Positions 1 through 6,655 of a stretch of 18,247 bases of DNA are shown in pieces. Numbering within the stretch: position 1 is the stretch's first letter; each line of letters starts with the position of its first letter. Location: assembly GCA_002310115.1 (NCBI GenBank), contig DBYI01000054.1, forward strand, positions 1 to 18,247. Direction: 5' to 3'. The notes beneath the pieces are model-generated. The model ran no database searches and was not told the origin of the DNA. It worked only from the letters and a program-made list of their open reading frames with translations. Source of the DNA: Ruminococcus flavefaciens (GTDB taxonomy: Bacteria; Bacillota; Clostridia; Oscillospirales; Ruminococcaceae). Made by a program: the position numbers and the translations under genes.

Positions 1-1
1 A

Positions 2-580
2 GGCGGATATTGTACACTTTCATTCAATGAAAACGGACGATTTCTCTATTCTCCCGGTAAGCTTAGTAGTTATATGGGCGGCGGAGACTGGAAGATAGAT
101 GGAGATACAGTGAGCCTTATCGGTATGGTAGACAAAACCATATACTTGAAGATAACCGATGATACACTGGTGTATATTGCGGAAAGCTCCGATGAGTTTC
201 CATATATGGATATCAAGGACGGAGAAAAGTTTGCTATATACCGACCTGAGATATCTTCCGATAAGTTTCAGCTAAATTCTCGATATTCAGAATACGGTCT
301 GGGTAATCCAAAGGTCGAATTGAATTTGATTGCGAGTGAACTCCCTGAATTCTGTTATGTAGAGAACGTAAGGCTCTATGATGAAGATGATAATTTCATC
401 GGAATGATGTCACCTGCTATGGATGCCGATATATGGAGCTACCTTGTTGATTGCAATATAACGGAAGAATGCTCGAAGACATACTATACCCTGACAAAGA
501 TAAGATGTGGACAAAAAACTTATCTCGATGATGTTCGTTCTGAAATAACTGTTAATTTCAAAGTTACTCCTGCACCATAA
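2..580 (+). CDS. 3' part of a secreted-type beta-rich protein (start lies outside the window)
   Basis: The frame is open from base 2 without a stop, and the ATG at 74 falls in the middle of a domain, so this is the C-terminal ~192 residues of a longer protein. The first visible part (GYCTLSFNENGRF, then GGGDWKIDGDTVSL, then LKITDDTLVYI) reads as a run of short beta hairpins typical of lipocalin-like small barrels. It resembles residues ~352-445 of the dockerin protein encoded at 670-3264 (GNDGCYIHLDLASGTF, FERKDNDLYLY). The last ~95 residues look like an Ig/FN3-like beta domain. No dockerin is visible in this part. It ends at TAA 578-580 and is followed by a strong hairpin terminator. The function is unknown; a cell-surface or secreted role is inferred only from the domain similarity. 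Confidence 0.75.
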   Translation, partial: GGYCTLSFNENGRFLYSPGKLSSYMGGGDWKIDGDTVSLIGMVDKTIYLKITDDTLVYIAESSDEFPYMDIKDGEKFAIYRPEISSDKFQLNSRYSEYGLGNPKVELNLIASELPEFCYVENVRLYDEDDNFIGMMSPAMDADIWSYLVDCNITEECSKTYYTLTKIRCGQKTYLDDVRSEITVNFKVTPAP

Positions 581-630
581 TTGTAGATGCAATGTAACCG
601 CCAACCATTCTATGCACATGAAAATAAGTA

Positions 631-658
631 AGCTCCGCTACAATCAGCGGAGCTTTTT
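631..658 (+). terminator. intrinsic terminator after the partial gene
   Basis: A perfect 9-bp stem AGCTCCGCT/AGCGGAGCT (631-639 and 646-654) with a 6-nt loop is followed by a T run (654-658). It lies between two convergent genes and may also help stop the minus-strand transcript, although the T run on that side is poor. Confidence 0.85.
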
Positions 659-669
659 AAATAAGAACA

Positions 670-3264
670 TTATTCAACTGCGAAAAATTCAACTAAGTTA
701 AGATCAATGTTCTTTTCCTTAATGAAATTCTCTAATTGTTCGCGTGTTTTTTCAGAATCAGCATATTCTACAAGCACGGTCTTATTTATCAGATCTGCTT
801 CTTCATCAGTAGGATCAACGCTTGCATTGATATTGTTTTCAAGTATATAGCAGTACAGTAGAGTTCTTATCTTGTTGAGTTCTGTATCACTGTCTATTAT
901 GTATGGAATAGACTTTATCAGACTGCTGTCGATGTCGGAAGACTTCAAAAACGCACCATAACGTGCAGCAGAGCCTGTGTCAGCAGTATTAACCTTTATG
1001 AATACATACTTATCTGCAAACTGTTCAGGCATTTTGTCCTTAGGGATAACCGCATAGTCTATCCTTTCTGCGATAAAGAAGTCGGATAGCTGTTCCCTTA
1101 TTTTTTCAAGCTGTTCTACTGAGTCACTGTCCAAGCCAAGAAGCTTTCTCTGTATCGCCTGTGCGTCGCCGACTGTAAGACCGTCAGCGTTCATATCGCC
1201 ATTGAGCTTGCCCTGTTCGGTAAGATGATGCTCTGCTGAACCGTCTATGCCGTATTTATTTGGATTTGCAAGAGCCTGCATTATCATGACTGCATCTGAC
1301 AAATCAACTTGTCCATCGCAGTTAGCGTCGCCTTTTATATTTACAGTGGATGGTATATTCATTCCTCCACCGCCTGCCCCGGGAGCTTCAAAATATATTT
1401 CTACAAAATCCGGATTAAGCTGTACATAATTCAAAGCAGTTGCCAAAAGTGTATTATATGTTTCTTTATCTGTTGTGATCGGGGTTAAAAAGCATCTGCA
1501 ATATTTTCTGTATACACTGCCTGTTTCTTCATTTCCGGTAGCATGAGTAAACGAAACGTTAGCTTTTATCCCAAATAGTTCAGGTGAAATACCAAGTGAA
1601 GAATATATTTTATTGATATTCCATATAACATCGCCATCAGTGAAAAGTTTATAGATATCATTGGCATCTTTTACTTCGGTTACTAGTTCATCTCCTTTAA
1701 CACTTTGCATATATGGTTTTGGAGAGATACAAACCGAATATGCTTGTAAAGTGTTATCTGGACTAAAGACTTTAAATCCTTTATCCCAGGTCATACCTTT
1801 TGACTCAAACAATTTATTTAGTTCGTCAGATGACATATTAAGGATATCCTCAAAGGAGTAATCCTGAGTTTTTCCAGTATTGTTGGATTCATTCTCGGGA
1901 GGTGTCAAATCAAAGAGTTCTTCCCAGAAAGAATCATTTTCCGCAGAAAAAACAAGTCCTTTTGATAATGTAATCCCTCTTTCATCGGATTGGCTTATAA
2001 AATGATCGTCCTCTCTGTGCAAAACATAGACATTTGTGGAACCGTTTTCAGCGTAAAGATACAGATCGTTGTCCTTTCTCTCAAATTTACCGAAGATAGC
2101 AAAGTTCTGATAAATACTTCCCGACATAACGAAAGTGCCAGACGCAAGATCGAGGTGTATATAGCAGCCGTCATTTCCTTTTTCTGTTGTCAGCATCACA
2201 GCTTCAACTTTTTCATTTTCTGTAACAACAGGAGTCGCTGTAGATGCTATATATTCCTTTACATCATTTGTTCGGATATCAATACCATTATCAAAATCAT
2301 AAAGGTACAATCTTACTATTTCAGGTTTATCCGGAGGATTTCCTAAAACTTCCAAAGAAAAATCATTGCCTAAATCAAAATGCCAACCGTTAAACCAGGC
2401 ATCTACAGGCATTATTTTACCATTATAATTATCAAAATCAGACCAGTCAAGATCATCGCCTAATTCGGCAAGTCTCATAACATCGTTAAGAGTCATATCC
2501 TTTGTGCCTTTAAGCAGTGTTGGATCTTCTTTTACAGTATCCTCTTTGACTTCAACAACTTTTTTTACATTTCCGAACTGTGCAGGGTACGTTTCGAGAA
2601 TACCGCCATTATAGGTGATCTCAAGCTTCATGCCTACCTTTGGTTTTATATCGTCGGGTAGCTTTTTTGATGATAAATAAAACTTATCGGAAGAATTCAG
2701 CTCAGGCGAACCGTCAACAGGCTTTACTAAAATATTATCACCGCTTATGTCCATGATTGTAACTGTAACAACTGCGGTCTGGATAATGGGATCATCTAAA
2801 ACGGGCATAGTAATTGTTGTGACAGGCTTTGTTTCGGTAACTGCGATAGTTGTAGTAATAGCATCGTCGTATACTGTTACAGTAAAAGACGTTTTTGTAT
2901 TACCATATACAACATAAATATGATAACGTCCGGCTTTAGTATTGTCAAATTCAGAAGCATCAATTTTGATTGGTACGTTGCTGTTGAGAAGTTCCTGATA
3001 GTCTTCGTCGATAATAGTGGAAATGAGTTCCCCCATTCTATAACTACCATTTAACCGTAATCCAGTCAGATCAAGCTGCTCACCAATTTTATAAGTTGTT
3101 TTGTCTGGTTCTTTACTTACACCTATTCCGTAAATAACATCATTATTTTCTGTCAGCACAGTATGCTCCTGCACATTTTCTGCCACACCTGCTATCGGAA
3201 CAACTGAAACTGTACCCACGAAACACATTGCAGCAATTGCCGCTGTTAAAACCTTCTTTTTCAT
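670..3264 (-). CDS. large secreted multidomain protein with internal type I dockerin
   Basis: 864 residues. A signal peptide (1-28, KKK start, hydrophobic core, GVA before the cut) shows export. Domains read in order: Ig-like Big_3-type domain (~45-132, TYKIGEQLDLTGLRL); Thr-rich linker (~135-158); OB-like domain resembling DUF3221 (~162-240); a module with MTLNDV and LDWSDFDNYNGK (~254-345) also present in the 13664-16264 protein; lipocalin-like barrel (~352-445) resembling the protein at 2-580; an unassigned region (~465-640); a type I dockerin (645-711, loops GDANCDGQVDLSD and GDMNADGLTVGD); and two beta-alpha-beta units (712-864). The dockerin should bind a cohesin and anchor the protein to a cellulosome scaffold. 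Its internal position is unusual. No catalytic module is recognised, so a binding, structural or sensory role is likelier. The start at 3264 follows AAAGGAG and is driven by the operator-promoter at 3336-3424. Confidence 0.9.
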   Translation of the reverse strand: MKKKVLTAAIAAMCFVGTVSVVPIAGVAENVQEHTVLTENNDVIYGIGVSKEPDKTTYKIGEQLDLTGLRLNGSYRMGELISTIIDEDYQELLNSNVPIKIDASEFDNTKAGRYHIYVVYGNTKTSFTVTVYDDAITTTIAVTETKPVTTITMPVLDDPIIQTAVVTVTIMDISGDNILVKPVDGSPELNSSDKFYLSSKKLPDDIKPKVGMKLEITYNGGILETYPAQFGNVKKVVEVKEDTVKEDPTLLKGTKDMTLNDVMRLAELGDDLDWSDFDNYNGKIMPVDAWFNGWHFDLGNDFSLEVLGNPPDKPEIVRLYLYDFDNGIDIRTNDVKEYIASTATPVVTENEKVEAVMLTTEKGNDGCYIHLDLASGTFVMSGSIYQNFAIFGKFERKDNDLYLYAENGSTNVYVLHREDDHFISQSDERGITLSKGLVFSAENDSFWEELFDLTPPENESNNTGKTQDYSFEDILNMSSDELNKLFESKGMTWDKGFKVFSPDNTLQAYSVCISPKPYMQSVKGDELVTEVKDANDIYKLFTDGDVIWNINKIYSSLGISPELFGIKANVSFTHATGNEETGSVYRKYCRCFLTPITTDKETYNTLLATALNYVQLNPDFVEIYFEAPGAGGGGMNIPSTVNIKGDANCDGQVDLSDAVMIMQALANPNKYGIDGSAEHHLTEQGKLNGDMNADGLTVGDAQAIQRKLLGLDSDSVEQLEKIREQLSDFFIAERIDYAVIPKDKMPEQFADKYVFIKVNTADTGSAARYGAFLKSSDIDSSLIKSIPYIIDSDTELNKIRTLLYCYILENNINASVDPTDEEADLINKTVLVEYADSEKTREQLENFIKEKNIDLNLVEFFAVE

Positions 3265-3335
3265 AAAATCAACTCCTTTTTATAGTTAAAAAACTATACT
3301 GATTAGAAGCTGCATTTTCCGCTTTTCTTACCTTT

Positions 3336-3424
3336 AGTATAGCAAATCATTATGAAAAGTCAATATCTGTGTCCTGAAACGCAGGTTTTTGTCCTGAATC
3401 GCAGGTTTTTGTCCTAAACAGCAG
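3336..3424 (-). promoter_or_regulatory. LytTR-type operator (three direct repeats) and promoter of the 670-3264 dockerin gene
   Basis: Read on the minus strand, three 14-bp repeats lie at 3411-3424 (CTGCTGTTTAGGAC), 3391-3404 (CTGCGATTCAGGAC) and 3371-3384 (CTGCGTTTCAGGAC), at an exact 20-bp period. A 7-bp gap separates the last from a -35 TTGACT (3358-3363). A 16-bp spacer leads to -10 TATACT (3336-3341). A repeat array abutting -35 on one helical face is the geometry of an activator site. The leader that follows has a 7-bp hairpin (TATAGTT/AACTATA, 3281-3298) just upstream of the ribosome site. Binding by the neighbouring LytTR regulator is inferred. Confidence 0.8.
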
Positions 3425-3444
3425 ATTTGTTCAAGGATAATCTG

Positions 3445-3473
3445 TTGATTTGGAAGTATTATTATGGTAAAAT
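3445..3473 (+). promoter_or_regulatory. promoter of the regulator-kinase operon
   Basis: TTGATT (3445-3450), a 17-bp spacer and TAAAAT (3468-3473), with a TGG extended -10. Transcription would start near 3480, which supports translation from 3502 rather than from an upstream ATG-like start. It lies 20 bp from the distal repeat of the divergent operator array, so the same array could also influence this promoter. Confidence 0.55.
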
Positions 3474-3501
3474 TAATAAAATAGGTTTTGGCGGCGATAA
3501 T

Positions 3502-4233
3502 ATGATAAGAATTGCGATAGTAGACGACAGTAAGGAGTATATAGACATTATAAAAAGGAAAATGGCGACTATTATGGAAGAAATAGGCTATTGCCAGTAT
3601 GACATTTCGGAGTTTACTGACGGTTCGATGTTCGTGAGGGACAATTCCGCTTATGATGTGCTGCTCCTTGATATAGATATGCCGCAGATGAACGGATTTG
3701 AGGTTACTGACAGGATAGACGAACGCTTGTCTGTACAGGGGACTACCCTCATATACATCTCAAGTCACGATAATTATGTGTTTGAGTCAATAAAGCACTC
3801 TCCGTTCAGATTTGTCAGAAAAAGCTTATTGGATTCAGATCTCCCCGAAGCCATAAAGGCATACATTGAAAAACGGGGGAATTCCAATGATTACTTTAAA
3901 TTCACCGACAGAGAAAACAATACCGAGGTAATGATAAGATTTAACGATATCGTCTACTTCGAGTCCTACAGCCATGATATATGCCTTTTAGATGCAAAGG
4001 GAGAACATTTTGTTATAAAGAGAGCTAATAATCTGTCACTTAATTCACTGGAGGAAATGTACAGCTCAAAAGGCTTCATAAGATCAAACAAGTCCTATCT
4101 GGTCAATTACAGGCATATTTACAAGATCATTGAAAACAAGATATACTTCACTAACGGCGGAACGGCTTTTATAACTCAGCGTGACGTTAAGAAGTTCAAA
4201 TTACAGTATCAATCCCTTATTATGAAGGAGTAA
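3502..4233 (+). CDS. LytTR-family response regulator (AgrA/ComE type)
   Basis: 243 residues from the ATG at 3502. The frame is open from 3427, but the 25 extra residues precede the conserved receiver start (MIRIAIVDDS) and would lie upstream of the predicted transcription start, so 3502 is chosen. The ribosome site is weak (GGCGGCG). The receiver domain is ~1-120, with acidic pair D8/D9, phospho-acceptor D57 in LLLDIDMP, S87/S88 and K107 in FRFVRK. The LytTR DNA-binding domain is ~130-240, with the hallmark GFIRSNKSYLVNYRHI. LytTR proteins bind tandem direct repeats next to -35 boxes, which matches the six repeat arrays in this window. The kinase gene follows after 2 nt with its ribosome site inside this gene's end, so the two are translationally linked. 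This assignment is secure; the target set is inference. Confidence 0.93.
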   Translation: MIRIAIVDDSKEYIDIIKRKMATIMEEIGYCQYDISEFTDGSMFVRDNSAYDVLLLDIDMPQMNGFEVTDRIDERLSVQGTTLIYISSHDNYVFESIKHSPFRFVRKSLLDSDLPEAIKAYIEKRGNSNDYFKFTDRENNTEVMIRFNDIVYFESYSHDICLLDAKGEHFVIKRANNLSLNSLEEMYSSKGFIRSNKSYLVNYRHIYKIIENKIYFTNGGTAFITQRDVKKFKLQYQSLIMKE

Positions 4234-4235
4234 GC

Positions 4236-5543
4236 ATGAAAGATATATTGATCGACAGCATATTTTGCATTATAGATACGTTTATAATCACATATTTCTT
4301 TGAATCGGTATTTAACAAGCGAAAATCAGACACCTTGACTTCTTTAGTGCCTGTATTTCTGATACTGCTTATGGCAGATCTGGGCATTACATTCCTGAAA
4401 GTGCCTTTATTCGCACAGCTTGCGGTATTTATAATACTGTGCGGTGCAGTGTTGGGAGTATTCTATAACGGAAGTCTGCTAAAAAAGAGCTACACTATAA
4501 TTATTACGATATTGCTGACTATAATACCGAGTCTGCTGATAATTTACATTATCTCATCGGCTTCAAATGTCAATTATGGGGCTTTGATAAGCAAAAACGA
4601 TCATCTGAAGATATTGACTAACGTCCTGAGCAAGCTTTTACAGTTTGCTATTATTCATGCAGTTGTCAGGATAATGAAAAAGGAGAAAAACAGTATCTCC
4701 AAACCGCAGATAATAACCTTTGCTGCGATAATGTTTCTCTCGATAATTGCCGTAATATTCACAAGCAATGCACTGATGAAAGGTGATATCAATACATATT
4801 TCTGCATTTATACGACCATAGCTGTTATTATTGTTGATATCGGAGCATATTCCCTTATATGGCTGTATTCTGAGTTGGATCACAGGAAAATGGACATAAA
4901 GATGCAGGAACTGACCATACAGCAGCAACAAAGGGACGTTGAGAGCATTATAAATAAGTATTATGAAACACTTACTCTCCGCCATGATATAAAGAAGTAC
5001 GTTAATATAGCCATCGAAATGCTCAATGAGAAAGAATATGATAAACTCGGAGAGTTCCTGAGATCATTTCAGGAGAACAAGCTCGGCAGCTCAAAAGCCT
5101 ATATCAATACTCAGAACAAGATGTTCAACGCCATTATCAATCAGAAAATGAACGAAGCAGATAGTGCTGATATAAAGGTAGAATGCTTTATATACGATGA
5201 TCTTGCCGATTTCAGGGGCATGGAGGATATCGAGCTGTGCCTTATCTTCCTTAACTTGCTTGAAAATGCGGTTGAAGCTGAGAAGAATGTCAGCAATCCT
5301 ATGATAAGATTCACTATATTCCAGAAAGCAGCGTATACTTGCTTCAAGATAGAAAATGTCGTGGATAAGGATATACTTTCTCTCAATCCCGAGCTGAATA
5401 CGACAAAGGACGATAAGCAAGCACACGGTGTAGGACTCAAATCCGTCCGTGAGATAATCGAAAAGCATGACGGCATATTTAATATCACTCAGAACGATGA
5501 ATTGTTCACAGTCGAGATAATGCTGCTGAAATCTGCCGTTTAG
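4236..5543 (+). CDS. AgrC/ComD-like sensor histidine kinase (GHKL type)
   Basis: 435 residues. The N-terminal ~212 residues hold about six or seven membrane helices (~5-25, 35-54, 58-78, 86-108, possibly 127-146, 157-178, 187-211), as in peptide-sensing AgrC/ComD kinases. A helical linker with QQQQ leads to the phospho-acceptor H250 in LRHDIKKY, an N box with N344 in LLENAVEAE, and a G box at 396-401 (AHGVGLKS) of the HATPase_c_5 kind. It should phosphorylate the LytTR regulator encoded 2 nt upstream. No AgrB protease, AgrD peptide or ComC-like leader is visible near it, so its ligand is unknown. The last codons (5533-5543) overlap the first operator repeat of the next gene, and the stop TAG is part of the repeat. 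Confidence 0.92.
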   Translation: MKDILIDSIFCIIDTFIITYFFESVFNKRKSDTLTSLVPVFLILLMADLGITFLKVPLFAQLAVFIILCGAVLGVFYNGSLLKKSYTIIITILLTIIPSLLIIYIISSASNVNYGALISKNDHLKILTNVLSKLLQFAIIHAVVRIMKKEKNSISKPQIITFAAIMFLSIIAVIFTSNALMKGDINTYFCIYTTIAVIIVDIGAYSLIWLYSELDHRKMDIKMQELTIQQQQRDVESIINKYYETLTLRHDIKKYVNIAIEMLNEKEYDKLGEFLRSFQENKLGSSKAYINTQNKMFNAIINQKMNEADSADIKVECFIYDDLADFRGMEDIELCLIFLNLLENAVEAEKNVSNPMIRFTIFQKAAYTCFKIENVVDKDILSLNPELNTTKDDKQAHGVGLKSVREIIEKHDGIFNITQNDELFTVEIMLLKSAV

Positions 5544-5602
5544 GACAAAAAACTGCGATTCAGGACACAACTCTTGAAAAAATCTTCTTCAAGGTATATG
5601 AT
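5533..5602 (+). promoter_or_regulatory. LytTR-type operator (two repeats) and promoter of the 5648 gene
   Basis: Repeats CTGCCGTTTAGGAC (5533-5546, overlapping the kinase stop codon) and CTGCGATTCAGGAC (5553-5566) have a 20-bp period. A 7-bp gap leads to -35 TTGAAA (5574-5579), a 17-bp spacer and -10 TATGAT (5597-5602). The -35/-10 pair is weaker than at the dockerin promoters, consistent with dependence on an activator. Confidence 0.72.
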
Positions 5603-5629
5603 TGAATTGATGTAACACACATCAATTCA
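5603..5629 (+). promoter_or_regulatory. perfect 11-bp palindrome at the transcription start of the 5648 gene
   Basis: TGAATTGATGT (5603-5613) and ACATCAATTCA (5619-5629) are perfect inverted arms around a 5-nt loop, directly after the predicted -10. The start of transcription (~5609) would fall inside the left arm, so a DNA operator for another regulator fits better than an RNA hairpin. If transcription starts earlier, a 5' stabilising hairpin is possible. Confidence 0.5.
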
Positions 5630-5647
5630 CAAAAGGGAGGATAATAA

Positions 5648-6442
5648 ATGAAATACATAGCTTTATTTGTATGTTCAGTATTATTAGCTTCTTTCTGCGC
5701 TTGTACTGAAAAATCCAATGAAAAAATATCTGAAACAACAGCGATAAGACCTTCAGGTGATATCACTACTGTATTTTCAGAAGAAAACTATTTGTCTAAT
5801 CAGTTGGCTAAAAATGGTATAAGTGTTGAATCTTGTGTATACAACAAAGAAGAGGGTAGTCTGAAGGTTTCAATCGTTTCAGACACAGATGGAAATCAAA
5901 TTAATCCAGATACGATAAGGGTTATGAGAGTAGCCAGAAATGCAATTCGCTATGAATTAGATGATCTGACAATTGTGAACACATCTAAAAATTACAACGA
6001 AGTGATTATGAATACTAACAATAAAGTACTTGTTGATTCTAACAAGGATATTATAAGATTTCCATCTTATCCAGAATGTAAGAAATTGAAGGAAAGCATT
6101 AAAGTTGAAGTCGATGCCGAGAAGCTGAAGAGCCAATTGACTGAATGCTTTTCGAGCGATTTTATTTTTGATGTCAGTAATTCAGATTCCACTGGTACAA
6201 CTGTTTCTATCAGACTGTATTGTTCTGATAAGAATTGTGATGAAATAAATGAGATAATAACGAACCTGATAATGAAAATAGATTTCTTGAATAGTGAATC
6301 TACAAATATTCATCAATTGGAGATATCAGTTTATAAAGAATCTAATTCTGATTTTGTGTTTTACATGTACTCTGATTTAGTGTATCGAGATTTTCTATGG
6401 TGGCAAACGCCTGATATAAAGCAACACTGGAAAATGTATTGA
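5648..6442 (+). CDS. small exported protein, probably a lipoprotein, with beta-alpha-beta units
   Basis: 264 residues, ATG 7 nt after GGGAGG. The N-terminus (MKYIALFVCSVLLASFCACTE) is a signal peptide with cysteines at 17 and 19. Neither gives a textbook lipobox, but the polar Ser/Thr-rich stretch after it is lipoprotein-like. The mature part appears to have two or three beta-alpha-beta units (for example NQLAKNGISVESCVYNKEEG followed by a strand, and the LKSQLTECF...VSIRLYC region). These resemble the repeats in the 6656-8206 protein and the C-terminus of the 670-3264 protein. It is the first gene after the kinase and has its own LytTR-type operator. The product is not a recognised family; a surface or signal-accessory role is only a guess. 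Confidence 0.75.
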   Translation: MKYIALFVCSVLLASFCACTEKSNEKISETTAIRPSGDITTVFSEENYLSNQLAKNGISVESCVYNKEEGSLKVSIVSDTDGNQINPDTIRVMRVARNAIRYELDDLTIVNTSKNYNEVIMNTNNKVLVDSNKDIIRFPSYPECKKLKESIKVEVDAEKLKSQLTECFSSDFIFDVSNSDSTGTTVSIRLYCSDKNCDEINEIITNLIMKIDFLNSESTNIHQLEISVYKESNSDFVFYMYSDLVYRDFLWWQTPDIKQHWKMY

Positions 6443-6496
6443 TTATCAAGTATATTAGAATAATCAATAAAATTTTAAACATTTTTAAACTGAAAT

Positions 6497-6640
6497 CTAC
6501 TGTTTAGGATAAAAAACTGCGATTCAGGACAAAAACCTGCGTTTCAGGACACAGATATTGGCTTTTCATAATGATTTGATATACTGAAAGTAAGAAAAGC
6601 GGAAAATGCAGCTTCTATTAAGTATAGCTTTTTAACTATA
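6497..6640 (+). promoter_or_regulatory. LytTR-type operator (three repeats), promoter and leader of the 6656 dockerin gene
   Basis: Repeats at 6497-6510 (CTACTGTTTAGGAT, degenerate), 6517-6530 (CTGCGATTCAGGAC) and 6537-6550 (CTGCGTTTCAGGAC) have an exact 20-bp period. A 7-bp gap leads to -35 TTGGCT (6558-6563), a 16-bp spacer and -10 TATACT (6580-6585). The leader (~6592-6655) is nearly the same as those of the other two large dockerin genes and ends in a TATAG/CTATA hairpin (6623-6640) just before AAAGGAG. The region is an inverted near-copy of 3281-3424. Confidence 0.8.
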
Positions 6641-6655
6641 AAAGGAGTTGGTATT

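Noticed and set aside
1247..1429. Open frame opposite the dockerin with similar translated sequence (MPYLFGFARACII...) at each of the four dockerins
   Set aside because: It is the antisense reading of the conserved dockerin DNA; it recurs only because the coding strand is conserved, and it has no ribosome site of its own.
3371..3424. Short, evenly spaced direct repeats that could suggest a CRISPR array or plasmid-type iterons
   Set aside because: Repeats are 14 bp with 6-bp near-identical spacers, only two or three per site, and always placed next to a -35 box, which fits a regulator site and not CRISPR or a replication origin.
3427..3501. Upstream start for the response regulator giving 25 extra residues
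   Set aside because: The extra residues precede the conserved receiver start and overlap the predicted promoter (-10 at 3468-3473).
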